Below are positions 1 through 10,455 of a stretch of 64,000 bases of DNA, piece by piece. The stretch is from Armigeres subalbatus (taxonomy: Eukaryota; Arthropoda; Insecta; Diptera; Culicidae), in the NCBI RefSeq assembly GCF_024139115.2, contig NC_085140.1:47214180-47278179 (forward strand). The letters are read 5' to 3'. The notes under the pieces are model-generated. The model ran no database searches. It was not told the DNA's origin and worked only from the letters and a program-made list of their open reading frames with translations. How positions within the stretch are numbered: the first letter of the stretch is position 1; each line of letters opens with the position of its first letter. The position numbers and the translations under genes were made by a program.

Positions 1-655
1 AGTAATAAGCTTTATGTAAGGCTGAACAGAGGCGACATCATTCGTAATCGTCTCACCCATTCGATACTCTGCATTATGGTGTCCCTTTATTTTGATGGCA
101 GTAGTTTACGTACGAATATTTTTCATCAGAAACTTCGAACATTTTTCCGAGGAATTTCACGAAAAAAAATTTCTTGATATTCAACAGAACTTCCGTGAAA
201 AATTTCTTGGAAATTCTGAAGAATCTCCCGAAGATATTCTAAACAGAATCCTTTGGGAATCCAGAAGAAATTCCGTGGAATTTGCGAAGCTCACAAGATT
301 TGCACATGAAAATAAAAAAAAAATCCTGTTCAAACATCCAACCAAAATGAGACAGTTGGCACTCATGCAGCAGTTTGGTGCGTGAGCTGAGCCTTTCAAT
401 TTCACGGCGATATGTCTTGCGAGAGTAACGCATATTGGTGCAGGTTCCAGTACACAGGTGGAGCGTTAGAAGTGCAAATACAAGCTGCGGAAATTCGAAA
501 AGCATAAATTTGTTGATTCAGACTCTGGGATTGCTATAAATAGGAAATTAATCCCAGAATCATTCTCTTTTGGCTGGTGAATCTAGAACGGTCTTGAAGT
601 CTATCCGCAAAAGCTGCCTGTTTCGCCGCTGGATCCTTTTTTCACAGCTTGTTTT
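1..655. other. No gene recognised; decayed repeat-like DNA
   Basis: AT-rich sequence. Positions 120-290 contain loosely repeated GAATTTC/TTCCGTGAAA/TTCTTGGAAATTC words that resemble a decayed version of the 24-bp array at 57-61 kb. A 97-residue plus-strand frame (92-385) and overlapping minus-strand frames are explained by this stop-poor repetition. No domain or splice pattern was recognised. Confidence 0.5.
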
Positions 656-663
656 CCCTAGAA

Positions 664-2129
664 TAGCGGTTCTCAACCTTTTTCAGAGGTACCCCTTCGA
701 ACTTTTGCATTAATTGAGGTACCCCCAATTTTTTGGTTTGAATGAAAATAAGCGTAACTGAAAATGGACCTGAAAACTAACGGCATATATCCCTAATGGC
801 TCTCCATAAAGTTGTAATTTTTATTATTCCGTGCAACTTTCCAATTCACATTAAGTTACACCATCAAGCTTCCTACAGAACTATTGGAGACTTCTGAGCC
901 CCGAACCACTTGAAAGTAGGCTTCCGAGCCTCTTGAAATGAGGCTTCCGATCCATTTAAAACAATGTTTCCAAGCCCTTGAAAGGAAGTTTCTGAGCATC
1001 TTAAAAGGACCTTCCCGAGCCTCTTGAACAGAGCCTTTTGAGCTTTTTGTAGGAAGGTTTTCGACCTCCTAAACCACCCTCCAACCGACCAAGCCTCTTG
1101 AAAAAAGGCGGCCAGGCCACTTAAAACGAGGTTTCTGGGCCTTTTGAAAGTAGGTTTCCGGGCCTCTTGAAAGGAGGCTTCCAGGCCTCTTGAAAGAAGA
1201 CCTCCGGGCTTCTTGAAAGTAGGCTTCCGGGCCACGTGAAGAAGGCATCCGAGCCTCTTGAAGGGAGGCTTCCAAGCCTCTTGAAGGAAGCCTTCCGAGC
1301 ATCTTGAACGGAGGCTTCTTCCGAGCATCTTGAAAGGAGGCTTTCAAGCCTCTTGATAGGAGGCTTCCAATCCTTGTGATAGGAGGCGTCCGGGCCCCTT
1401 ATATCGAGGCTTCCGGGTCTCTTGAAAGGAGGCTTTCGGGCTTCTAAAAAGGAAACTTTCGAGCCTCTTGAGAAGAGGCTTCCGGGCCTCTTGAAAGGAG
1501 GCTCTTAGAAGTAGGCTCACGAGCCTCTAAAGGGAGCCCTTCGAGAAAGGAACCCTTTGAAAAGAACCTTCCGAGGCTCTTGAAATGAGGCCCCCAGGCC
1601 TCTTAAAACGATGCTTCCAGACCTCTTGAAAGGAGTCCTCCAGACATCTTGAAAGGAGTCGTCCAAGCCTCTTGAAAGGCGGCCTTCGAGTAGATTGGAA
1701 GAACGCTTCCGAGAAGCGTAGAAAGATGCATATAAAACTCTTGCAGTGAAAAAAAAAACCTTCATGCCCCTCAATCAAAGGCTTCCGAACCCTTAAATTC
1801 TAGATTTTAGTTGAGAAGCATATTCTTAACATATTCTACAACATTTTGTTTCGATTTCGAAGTAGATTGCATAGAAGATTTTTTTTCGAATTTGTGCATT
1901 CGTTCAAGTTTTTGTAACTGTAGCCCTTGGTTATGGAGGTCAGGATTCAATCGGCTTCGCTATGCATATTATGTACAAGACAAAGTTTTGAAATAAAAAA
2001 ATACACAATTATCAATATTTTTGATTGGAATTGTACTAAGTCCGCCATTACGCATTTTTGTCCGAGGTACCCCCTAGGGCTAGCAAAGTTACCCCCAGGG
2101 GTACATGTACCCCAGTTCGAGAACCGCTG
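664..2129. mobile_element. Non-autonomous hAT-superfamily transposon with 8-bp TSD
   Basis: The ends form imperfect terminal inverted repeats: TAGCGGTTCTCAACC at the left, and the reverse complement of the right end starts CAGCGGTTCTCGAAC. Both continue into GGTACCCC-type sequence. The direct repeat CCCTAGAA lies immediately outside both ends (656-663 and 2130-2137). An 8-bp target duplication with a CAGxGGTTCTC terminus is the hAT signature. The 1466-bp interior has no transposase; most of it is a 24-bp minisatellite (873-1790). It was therefore probably mobilised in trans by a hAT transposase. Confidence 0.85.
873..1790. repeat. 24-bp GC-rich minisatellite inside the hAT element
   Basis: Roughly 35-38 degenerate tandem copies of a 24-bp unit with the core GGCTTCCGGGCCTCTTGAAA. 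The unit length is divisible by three and the consensus lacks stops in several frames, so long minus-strand frames appear (for example 873-1328). The encoded peptides are simple repeats and differ between overlapping frames, which argues against a protein. The array degrades after about 1690. Confidence 0.85.
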
Positions 2130-2251
2130 CCCTAGAAAAATAAAAATATATATATACGCCGTGAAATCCAACGCCGACCATTTTGTTGCATTTCGTCACT
2201 CGCGGTCAGATAAACCCGGAAGCTGAACCATAGTTTTCCCATCGGAATGCT

Positions 2252-2479
2252 TATTTATTTATTACCAGACTAAGGTCGGAGTGGCCTGTGCTGCACATAA
2301 AAGTTTTCTCCATTCAGCTCGGTCCATGGCTGCACTTCGCCAATCACGCAGTCTGTGGAGGGTCTGCAAATCGTCCTCCACGTGATCGATCCACCTTGCC
2401 CGCTGTGCACCTCGCCTTCTTGTTCCCGTCGGATCGTTGTCGAGAACCATTTTCACCGGATTACTGTCCGACATTCTGG
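2252..2479 (-). pseudogene. RTE-type LINE C-terminal fragment, 5'-truncated, 13-bp TSD
   Basis: The minus strand encodes a short peptide with DPTGTRRRGAQRARW, then DHVEDDL, RDWR and DRAEWRKLL. This is the typical basic C-terminal tail of RTE-like non-LTR retrotransposon polyproteins. A stop and an AT-rich TAATAAATAAATA-like tail follow at the left end. The direct repeat CCATCGGAATGCT flanks the insert exactly (2239-2251 and 2480-2492), as expected for target-primed reverse transcription. Only the last ~70 codons and the short 3' tail survive, so the copy is inactive. RTE is the best guess from the tail motif; another LINE clade cannot be excluded. Confidence 0.7.
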
Positions 2480-2492
2480 CCATCGGAATGCT

Positions 2493-3063
2493 ACCCACCA
2501 CAAAAACAAACCGCAAGTATAGGCCTCGAAAATGATATCAATAAATAGGACTAGTTCATAAAGAGGTCCAGTGCACTGGTAGTGGTAGTTTATTTAAAGA
2601 GCCATGAAGTAAAACTTCTACAAGCTCGAACGGAGCTATTAGGCCACACCTTACTGGAACTCTTTACCAGCTTAAAATTGTGAATATGCTATCCGTATTA
2701 TACAACCAGTGGGTAAGTGTTCCAAAAAGGTCATGCGCAATACACACATCCTCAGCAGGAGATGTGAAAGACAAGTCAGTTCCAAACAGTCCCGAGATCC
2801 GCAATCCCTGAGCTTGCGAGTTACGGGACAAAAGGATTGAAGTTCTACCAAAATTAGATACGTTGTTTTTTTATATTAAACATATTTATTTCTTCATTTT
2901 ACTTGTCACTGTTACAAAAAAACGTTGTAATAGTTACATATTTAATAAGCGGACTCTTTGGCTAAGGTGGGCTAAGATTGACTCGTCAGGAAACCTTGAA
3001 CAGCTGTCAACAGAAATGGACAAATGGGGAGTTGGGTAGATGACTGTATACAATTCGCCCGCT
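2493..3063. other. No gene recognised
   Basis: AT-rich unassigned sequence. The last part (about 2930-3063) may be further decayed coding sequence of the LINE fragment that follows, but I cannot align it by eye. Confidence 0.4.
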
Positions 3064-3384
3064 TGGTTCAAAACATTGAATATCGGACGAGACTTCATTC
3101 GAACCATGTGTCGTCTAATGTCCAATCACTAGATTTTAAATGCGCATCTTTTCAGAGTGGGGCTCTCGGAAGGTAACCTCTGTGTTTGCAGCAAGAATTA
3201 TCAGGATATTTATCATGTCGTGTGGGCTTGCGATGAGCGTCGTGTTCCCAGATCTGCGCTAACTGAACATGTCCAGGTCCGAGGAAAACAACCTAGAGCT
3301 ATTAGGGAAGTATTGGCGGGCTTTAATCTCGAATACATGTCCCTTTCGCATCCATTTTTGAAACTTACTGATGTAAAACTGTAA
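3064..3384 (+). pseudogene. LINE (I/LOA-like) C-terminal zinc-knuckle fragment
   Basis: The frame runs 107 codons and is broken by an in-frame TAG at 3130-3132. Before the stop it reads WFKTLN...RTMCRLMSNH; after it, NAHLFRVGL, LCVCSKNYQDIYHVVWACDE, RGKQPRAIREVLA and FLKLTDV. This matches the C-terminal end of I/LOA-type LINE polyproteins: an H/C-rich CxC...H...C knuckle after a conserved 'NAHL-R-GL' stretch. The 3' untranslated tail probably runs to about 3690, where GGCTCCGTAATGCTTCACGG is followed by AATAAACGAAAG. RT and endonuclease are absent. It is a different family from the LINE at 4.5-6.9 kb, whose C-terminus differs. Confidence 0.7.
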
Positions 3385-3795
3385 TCATAGTGCGCCCATC
3401 CTCTTGTCTGTCGTACCCCATTACGAATGGCTTTTTCTTGCTGTTGTCTCCCAAAGATTGTTTGTCCCGTTACAGATGTAAAATATCGCTAAGATTGTCA
3501 ACTTTGTGAACATTAGCATCATAATTACTTAAGTAACCTAAAATCCTTTTCATTCCTACTATATTATTGTATTCCCTAAGCCCAAAACCAACACTTTGTA
3601 TAAGAATTAAGAAATGTATTATTAAACTTGGTTTTGGCTCCGTAATGCTTCACGGCAAATGAGCCTTCGAAATAAACGAAAGATTTTTTTTAAATAAATA
3701 ATTTCTCGAGATGAAAAAAGCGACAGCTGCCAAATCAGAGAAAGGAATGTCGAATGATTCTGCTCTAAATATTACCGTTGAGGAGCTTTACTGGA

Positions 3796-4400
3796 TTCTA
3801 TGACAAATGGTCGAAAGGACAGAAGGTCGAAGGGCCAACAGGTAGAAAAAGAAAAAAGATCGAAGAACCAAAAATGTAGAAAATTCAGAAGGAAGAAGGG
3901 AGAAGGATAAAGGAAGAATGTATGGAAAATGGTGCCTTAAGGATGAACGAAGAACTAAGAAGGAAAAATGAAGAACTAAGGATGAAGGAGGAAAAAGGAG
4001 TTGTAATAAAAATAACATTTATCAAAAAATTCATAATGTAATGAAGAAAGAAGGAGAAAGAGGTAAAGAATAATGAATAAGGAAGAATGATGAAATCTGA
4101 GTCAAAAGGTCAATAGGTCGAAAGGACAAAAGGTCGATGGGTCAAATGGTGAAGGGACAATAGGTTCAAACAATAAATCTAATTCAAAAGGTCGAAAAAA
4201 AAATCTGAGTCAAAAGGTCGCAGGACAAACATTTGAAGGTCAAAAGGTCGAAAGGACAAAAGGTCGAAGAAAGAAAGGGTCGATACAAAAAATCTGAGTC
4301 TAAAGGTGGAAAGTCAAAAGGTTGAAGGGACAAAAGGTCGAAGCAAAAGATCTGACTCAAAAAGTCGAAGAACAAAAGATAGAACGATTAGATAGAAAGT
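3796..4400 (+). repeat. 16-bp GGTCGAAAGGACAAAA satellite
   Basis: A degenerate array of GGTCGAAAGGACAAAA-like units, strongly purine-rich on the plus strand. The same family recurs at 8735-9110, 10456-11100, 12110-12552, 56485-56815 and 63240-63460. The sequence just beyond it (from 4434: AAAACGTCGAGTATTAAT, then CATTCTTTTGCACATTT) is repeated after the 10.5-11.1 kb array, so array and flank were copied together. Confidence 0.85.
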
Positions 4401-4525
4401 GAGTTGGGATAAGAAGTTAAAATAATAAGAAAAACGTCGAGTATTAATAAACCATTCTTTTGCACATTTTTTCCTTGTTGAATTTTTCCTTCATTTAGTC
4501 ACAGGCTTTTTTTATTCTTTATTAT

Positions 4526-4557
4526 CGAGACTTTCAGCCCGAGGCTGGCTCGTCTCG
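4526..4557 (-). other. LINE 3'-terminal RNA hairpin (copy 1)
   Basis: Read on the minus strand, outer stem CGAGAC/GTCTCG encloses inner stem CAGCC/GGCTG with loop TCG. It is followed by ATAATAAAGA. It lies at the 3' end of the adjacent I-clade LINE, where such hairpins can be recognised by the element's own RT. Homologous copies are at 47620, 50715 and 61413. Confidence 0.75.
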
Positions 4558-4943
4558 TATCGAGATGGCATCATTACATTTCAATTTGTTATTCTATTAT
4601 ATTATTTTACGACCCAGAGGGGATCCGATAAAGTATGATTTCAAAATTTGGTATTCTATTTCTTGTATGTTGCCCGTAAGGGCTCGAAATCCGTAAGAAG
4701 GTCCGATGTACATTGCTGTTTTGCCTCTTTACCATGTTCCGTTTGTTTATAGTTGTCCGAGAGAGTTGTCCATAGGGTTTGCCTGGTTGTCATCAGGTTA
4801 GGTTTGGGTGTGTGTTTCGTTAGCCGGTTAGATTTTGTCGTAGATGTAGGCGTCCTTCAGTAAGTTGATGGTGTTCCGCTCACTGATTGGATCGTTTGAG
4901 GGCATCGTATACATTTGTAATGTTGTTTGCCTCTCTGGCCCCT

Positions 4944-6865
4944 TCAAAAGCTGGGCAAGAACTGAATATATGCGCAACGGACAGTCATAAACGGATAGTT
5001 GCATACCTCGCAGACGATGTGGAAGTTGTCGCCTCCCAGTTTGAGGGAAACATTTGTGTGACCTGTTCTGAGCGGGGACAGGATCACCTGTTCTCTTCGA
5101 TTTTGTTGGTCGTCACCGGGGAGAGTCGAATTTTTTATCCAAGGGCAGAAATTTCTCTTCCTGTTCCAGTCAGAGGCCCAGGCCGCTATGGTGACTAACT
5201 TGACCCAATGCTTGGCGTCGCCAGCCGGTACTTGACGACTGATGTATCCGCTTTTTCTTCCCATGTTTGCCATAGTGTCGCCGCTTATTCTGAAATGTGC
5301 CGGAGCCCACATCAAGGTGGTTTCGCCATCGATGAACGTCTTTATGGCCTGGATCCATGGGTGTTTACTTATCGGGGATGATAGGATAGAGCGGCCAGCC
5401 CACTAGCCGAGTCAGTGACAATCAGTGTTGATCTTGTTTTTGGTGTTACTGTAGCTTGGAAGACCGCCGCTGCCTCGGCAGAGAAGTCCGGGAGTTTGTG
5501 GGCTTCTTCGATGCCGTCCGCAACGAATCTCACGCCAACCTTGCCATCAGCTTTAGAGCCATCCGTGTAACGAATATCCGCTTGAGAGTATCTGGTTGCA
5601 ATTCGTTCGTTGAAGAGGACCTGTGCTAGCTCCCGGTTGGAGCATCTTTGTAGGCGACGCTTTAGGTGTAGGTCCACTTTAGGGCCGTTTTTGTTCCATC
5701 TACGTGCTCCAAGCCTACGAAGACCAGCTATTGGTGGGAGCTGTTCTCCGCAGAGTCCGAGGAAGGCTTCGTTTGCTTTGTCCCGTAGATTGCTCCTGTT
5801 GTCGCTAGATTTCGTCTTTTCCAGATGACTTATCGCTTTGCTGCAGAGAGCCGCCGTGGCCTGGTAACGGAAGGGGAGAACTCCAGCTTCCGCACATGCC
5901 ACGTCCGCCGGTGTTGAGGGGAGATGGCCGGAGATAATGCGGATCGCCCTGTTGTGTGTTGGTCCAAGTATAGCGATAACGTCCGGTAGATTGGTGCTCG
6001 TTAATTCAAGCCCATACAGTAGTCTGCTATTAATGACAGCATTGGCACCACGGATCCTTGTCAGTCGGTCACTACGGTTCCTCTTCCTGGATATGCTTTT
6101 GAGCATGTTGATCCTCGTTACACAGTCGGTCCGTACTCGGTTGCAGTGGTCGCGGAAAGATAATTTCCGATCGATCGTAACGCCTAGGATTCGGACAGTC
6201 TTCTTCGAGGGAATTGGCACGTTGTCTATGACGATGGGCTGTGTGGGCGGTCGATGGTTCGAGTCACAAATATGCGACCTGACACATTTCCCTGCTGGCA
6301 TCTGGTAGCCGGCGGATTTGGTCCAGTTCGCCACCATACGTACCGCTGCCTGTAGTTTCCTCCGGGTTGCTTTGGGTCGCTTACCTGTGGTCAGCAGCAG
6401 GATGTCGTCAGCATACACTAGTATAAAAACATCTTTGGGTTGCTCGTAGAAGACCTCCTCCATTGCAACAAGGAACAAAGTAACGGCGATAACAGAGCCC
6501 TGAGGGACTCCGGTTTCCTCTTTCACCACCTTAGACGTGTGGTTTCCCAGCACGACACGGAAGGAGCGGTTCGTGAGGAAATTTTTGATGAAGCTTAACA
6601 TGTTGCCGGAAATCCCCCAGTTCTTGAGCTTCCGCAGTATTCCGGTAGTCCATGTACGACTATACGCCTTCGACAGGTCCAAGGATGCGAGTTCAATGTG
6701 GTGGCCTTTCATTCTTGCGTCCTCCAAAATTTGGCCAAGTGCCGCGAAGTATGTGCTCGTTCCACGTCCCGTTCGGAAGGCATGTTGCCGATTGTCGAGG
6801 TGACCGTTGTACTCCAGGTAGTCCGTATTACGATTCACCATTCTCTCCATCAGTTTCGCAGTCAT
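4944..6865 (-). pseudogene. LINE reverse transcriptase and RNase H, frameshifted
   Basis: The main frame (5369-6865, 498 codons) begins within RT: QHAFRTGRGTS, LASLDLSKAY (catalytic Asp about residue 63), GVPQGSVIAVTLF (about 120) and the YADD active site (151-154). RNase H follows, with TDGS (Asp about 435), SAEAA (Glu about 463) and TDSAS (Asp about 485). A single-base frameshift near 5375-5390 ends this frame. The RNase H end continues in another frame (4944 to about 5380), with KHPWIQ and WAPAHFRISGD, then a C-terminal RTGHT segment with a C-x2-C pair. An RNase H after RT is characteristic of the I clade and its relatives. The endonuclease and ORF1 are missing through 5' truncation. Confidence 0.9.
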
Positions 6866-6870
6866 AGGCT

Positions 6871-7466
6871 GTATTTTCGGATCTCGTATATTTATATTTA
6901 TTTGTGTTCCACCTAAATATATTTTATTGTTGAATTTTTCCTTATTTTAATCATATGTTCCGCATATTTATATTTTTTGGTATTATTTCATTCTAGAATT
7001 TCAATTCCTGAAATTAGTTCTTTAATCATTTTTATCAAAATGATCATTCAAAATATATCACTTTAATTCCTGGTATCCGGATAGATTCAAATCTCACAGC
7101 CGCTACCGAGCAATAGAGGGGGCGTTTGTACATAAAGTTGTGACAAAAACGTTCTATGCTAAGAACAAATGGTCGGGGTTCAACCAAAACGCACCAAGCG
7201 CCAACGAAAAATTACCATTTTTCTACCCAAACTTTCGTTTAGCAGATTTAATTGATCGCAAATCGTATCGGATATCCCTCAATCCAATAAATGAGGATAT
7301 CCTATTGCAAATGTACGCTTGAGACGATTTCCGTTGTCATTGTACGAACAAAATATCACAAGTCAGTCAAAAAGCCGCTTGGTGCGTTTTGGCTGAACTC
7401 CGACCAAATGTAAACAATAAAACGGGAATTAATTAACTCCTTGATAAAGCTACAATATATGTAACC
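6871..7466. other. AT-rich repeat flank, no gene
   Basis: Positions 6885-6960 repeat the TTTATTTGTGTT...CACCT and TTGTTGAATTTTTCCTT words found around 4470-4500 and, uninterrupted, at 11140-11340. This is the right half of the repeat into which the LINE inserted. The rest is unassigned; 7440-7466 carries an ACCGAAACGTCGG-type motif that continues after the SINE. Confidence 0.5.
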
Positions 7467-7479
7467 GAAACGTCGGATA

Positions 7480-7771
7480 TGGGCCCTCCTTAGCCGTGCG
7501 GTAAGACGCGCGGCTACAAAGCAAGACCATGCTGAGGGTGGCTGGGTTCGATTCCCGGTGCCGGTCTAGGTAATTTTCGGATTGGAAATTGTCTCGACTT
7601 CCCTGGGCATAAAAGTATCATCGTGTTAGCCTCATGATATACGAATGCAGAAATGGTAACTTGGCTTAGAAACCTCGCAGTTAATAACTGTGGAAGTGCT
7701 AAATGAACACTAAGTTGCGAGGCGGCAATGTCCCAGTGGGGGATGTAATGCCAATGAAGAAGAAAGAAGAA
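7480..7771 (+). mobile_element. Feilai-type tRNA-derived SINE
   Basis: The head is tRNA-like: box A TAGCCGTGCGGTAAG at 7491-7505 and box B GGTTCGATTCC at 7545-7555, an internal RNA polymerase III promoter. A tRNA-unrelated body and a 3' GAA trinucleotide tail (about 7755-7771) follow. This is the layout known for the Aedes Feilai family. The direct repeat GAAACGTCGGATA flanks the copy (7467-7479 and 7772-7784), so the insertion appears full length and clean. SINEs encode no protein and depend on LINE machinery. Confidence 0.92.
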
Positions 7772-7888
7772 GAAACGTCGGATAAAAACGTATAACCCGT
7801 TTTTGAGCATAAAAAGACTAAAAGCATAAAAGCCATAATCTCATATAGCAAAGTAAATATAAAGGAATATAATAAATTAATTTGTATT

Positions 7889-8035
7889 TCGATTTTCGGA
7901 TTGTCTATCAGTCATGAATATTAGCGTTGACAATTTTATTTCATCGCCGACGTTTCGATCCAGGGATGGGATCTATTATTCATGACTGATAGCCAATCCA
8001 AAAATCAAACTATAAAATTCACAGTCGTAATCCAC
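7889..8035 (-). mobile_element. Snap-back element with 12-bp TSD
   Basis: 30-bp arms at 7891-7920 and 7977-8006 are inverted copies (28 of 30 match; core CTATCAGTCATGAATA). An unpaired ~29-base segment lies on one side only (8007-8035). The direct repeat TTAATTTGTATT lies at 7877-7888 and 8036-8047. The loop contains a CGAAACGTCGG-like motif on the minus strand. The layout (one-sided leader plus palindrome plus long TSD) matches the elements at 8226 and 20058. A Penelope-like origin is an inference. Confidence 0.65.
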
Positions 8036-8225
8036 TTAATTTGTATTATTAGAAACTCTCACGTTACGCAGGGAGGGGTATGGAATTTCCTAATTTTGCG
8101 TTACGTAATTTGTGAACGGACCCTTATTATTGTTTTATTTAAAGAAGTCAACGAGTAACCCTCTAACGCCCAAGACCGCCTTTAGACGGGGTACCTACTT
8201 TGATATTTTTTTGTAATTTTCAATT

Positions 8226-8436
8226 CAGAAAAATATATTAAGCTCTTTTAGTGGAATGTATTCAACCGTCTAAGACGAATTAAGTACTGTCCATTTAATT
8301 CCACCAGTTAATTTTCGTTATCTTTGCAGATACGTATTTCGACCACACAGTTGTGGTCGAAATACGTATCTGCAAAGATAACGAAAATTAACTGGTGGAA
8401 TTAAATGGACAGTACTTAATTCGTCTTAGACGGTTG
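8226..8436 (+). mobile_element. Snap-back element with 180-bp near-perfect palindrome and 11-bp TSD
   Basis: Positions 8260-8439 form an essentially perfect palindrome: 88-base arms around the four-base loop CAGT at 8348-8351. A 34-base leader (8226-8259, ending GTGGAATGT) occurs on the left only. The direct repeat AATTTTCAATT lies at 8215-8225 and 8437-8447. The leader and arm starts are clearly homologous to the insertion in the gypsy gag gene at 20058-20323. Confidence 0.8.
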
Positions 8437-8447
8437 AATTTTCAATT

Positions 8448-8734
8448 GTTCAGATTTCAAAAATTGTTTAATGACGACTAATAAAATAAAGTGCAATACT
8501 TGTTCAAATGAAGTCAAAAAATAATTCTTAACTAAAAAAACAAAATTCTAAAAAGGTAAAATAGATTAAATCGCTGGTTTCAGTTTTTCGCGTGATCGGT
8601 TTTTGAAAGCAAAATAGTGATTTTATTCGAAAACAAAAATTTTCTTATAAAAATAGCGTCTATTTAAAATATAAGGCATTATTCGAAGGAACAGTCAATG
8701 ATTAATTTAATGGAACCACCATATCTGTATTTTC
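8448..8734. other. AT-rich sequence without gene
   Basis: Nothing recognised. Its start (CAATTGTTCAGATTTC) resembles 12075-12100, which precedes another 16-bp satellite, so it is probably the flank of that satellite family. Confidence 0.4.
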
Positions 8735-9110
8735 AACTATTTCGACCTTTCGTGCTTTCGACCTTTTGACCCAGTTATTTCTTCCAACCTTCTTTTTCTT
8801 CAACCTTTTTTTCATTTTTTCTACCTTCTGTTCCTACGACCTCTTGTCATTTCGACCTTTTGTCCTTCGACTTTTTGACCTTACAGCTTTCGTACTTTCG
8901 ACCTTCTGTCCTTTCGTCCTGCTGTCCTTTCGACATTTTGCCTTTTCGATTTTCTGTTTTTTTGACCTTTTGTACTTTCGGCCTTTTATCCTTTCGACGT
9001 TTTATACTTCGATCTTTTGACCTTCGACCTTTTGACATTGGACCTTTTTACTTTGGACCTTGTGACCTCCGACTTTTGACCTTCGACTTTTTTACCTTCG
9101 ATCTTTAGAC
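8735..9110 (-). repeat. 16-bp satellite, inverted orientation
   Basis: TTTTGTCCTTTCGACC-type units, the reverse complement of the family at 3796-4400. It becomes a GACCTTTTGACCTTCGAC variant near 9010-9100. Open frames on both strands are simple peptide repeats. Confidence 0.85.
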
Positions 9111-9198
9111 ACAGACTCCTCACTTCTCACTTCTCTACTGTTAAAAGTGAGACGTCTCACTACACACTATTCACAGCGAGATGTGAGAAATGGAGAGT

Positions 9199-9781
9199 GA
9201 GAAGTTGCCCAAGCAGCACGTGCAACATCTTTCAAATAGATGTTTGTTCCTAATAAATTGCATTGAAGACACTGGCAATACATCGAGTCACAATAAAGTC
9301 ACTTCCCAGTTTCTGAAAATCACAATGTTCCATTTTCGTTTAAGTGGCGTCGCAGAATTAATAACACTTCGGTTCATTGCTGTTACGACAGTGTTTCTGA
9401 TATGTTGCAAAACACTTTAAGCTCAGCTGAGCAGTATTTTATTTTTGACAGTCCCCTGCATGTTCCGTATAAGGTGCAATGAAGTTACAAATGACTTTGT
9501 TGTTTATGTAGTGCACTTGTAGCAGAATCTCCAAATAGAATTGTTGGTGTGATGGTTATAGTAGAAGGGTGCAAATCTCAAGGTCCATGGTTCGATTCCC
9601 GGTTGGTTTTTGTGTTTTTATTTTCATTGTTGCCGCAAGATGTTGCAAATAGGCTCCACCTCTTGCGCTTTTTGTGTCACAAAGGAGTTCCAAATACGAC
9701 TCGTTGTGCATAAGTCAGACCTTTAGTAAGTCACACCACAGTTGTTGTTACTCACTGAGAAACAAGAGGTGTTGCTTGGGT
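9199..9781. mobile_element. Possible TIR element containing a tRNA-like sequence
   Basis: The left end reads CCCAAGCAGCACGTGCAAC and the reverse complement of the right end reads CCCAAGCAACACCTCTTG, a short terminal inverted similarity. It sits inside a TGAGAAGTGAG array. I could not define a target duplication. No protein is encoded. A tRNA-like stretch lies at 9545-9605. Confidence 0.4.
9545..9605 (+). other. tRNA-like sequence (SINE head or tRNA pseudogene)
   Basis: A perfect box B, GGTTCGATTCC, at 9589-9599 is preceded about 40 bases upstream by TGGTGTGATGGTTATAGTAG, which resembles a box A. The arms do not fold into a convincing acceptor stem, so it is not annotated as a functional tRNA gene. 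It is more likely a tRNA-derived SINE head or a captured tRNA. Confidence 0.45.
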
Positions 9782-10009
9782 GGACGTGTCCCTACTCACT
9801 TCTCACTGCGCACGACTCACTTCTCACTACGCACTACTCACTGCGCACTACTCACTTCTCACTGTTAAAAGTGAGTAGCGCGAAGTGGGTAGTAGACGTC
9901 TCACTTCTCACTCCTCATTTCTCACTTCTCACTATGAGAAATGAGAAGTGAGTAGCGAGACGTCTCACCTTATTTCTTACTTTTCAAATGATTTATACGG
10001 CCTAATGCC

Positions 10010-10455
10010 CTGCTCGGCCAAATGACATGTTCGATCAGACGATCTGTTTGGCCAAAAGTCGGCTAAACGTCGTCTTCAGCCAAATGTCCTACCCATTCGT
10101 CAAATGTCCTATTCGACCAAATGTCCTATTCGGCCAAATGACCTATTCGGCCGAATGGCCTATTCAGATAAATGTCCTATTCAGCCTACCCATTCGCCAA
10201 ATGTTCTTTTCGGCCAAATAACCTATTCGGCCAAGTGTCCTAATGGGCCAAATGTCCTTTTCGGTCAAAGGTCTTATTCGGAAAAATGTCATATTCGGCC
10301 AAATGTCCTATTCAGCCACATGTTTTCGGTCAAATGAGCTATTCAGCCAAATGTCTTTTTCGGTCAAATGTCCTATTCGGCCAAATGTCATATTCGGCCA
10401 AATGTCCTGTTCGGCCAAATGTCCTATTCGGCCAAATGTCCTTTTCGGTCAAAGG
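10010..10455 (+). repeat. 17-bp TTCGGCCAAATGTCCTA satellite
   Basis: About 25 tandem units of a 17-bp monomer, with variants such as CGGTCAAAGGTCC. It continues directly into the 16-bp array at 10456. The same monomer occurs at 12553-12975 (same strand), and at 44430-44795 and 45910-46350 (opposite strand). Confidence 0.88.

Larger units (their letters stand above)
4508..6866 (-). mobile_element. 5'-truncated I-clade non-LTR retrotransposon (LINE)
   Basis: A minus-strand element whose 5' end is cut inside the RT domain. Its 3' end is a terminal hairpin (4526-4557) plus an AATAAAGAATAAA tail. Near-identical 11-mers lie at the two borders (AGTCACAGGCT at 4497-4507 and AGTCATAGGCT at 6860-6870). 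They may be a target duplication with one mismatch or junction microhomology. It interrupts sequence that is uninterrupted at 11.1-11.35 kb, which supports a later insertion. The 3' untranslated region (4558-4943) has no other recognised feature. Confidence 0.85.
9115..9985. repeat. TGAGAAGTGAG-type self-complementary arrays (two blocks)
   Basis: Blocks at 9115-9190 and 9786-9985 consist of CTCACTTCTCAC and its reverse complement GTGAGAAGTGAG, so adjacent units can pair. Between them lies a distinct element (9199-9781). The same motif forms the arrays at 44915-45760 and 46365-46690. Confidence 0.8.

Noticed and set aside
7480..7571. Possible functional tRNA gene
   Set aside because: The boxes A and B belong to a SINE with a 3' GAA tail and a 13-bp TSD; the cloverleaf is not intact.
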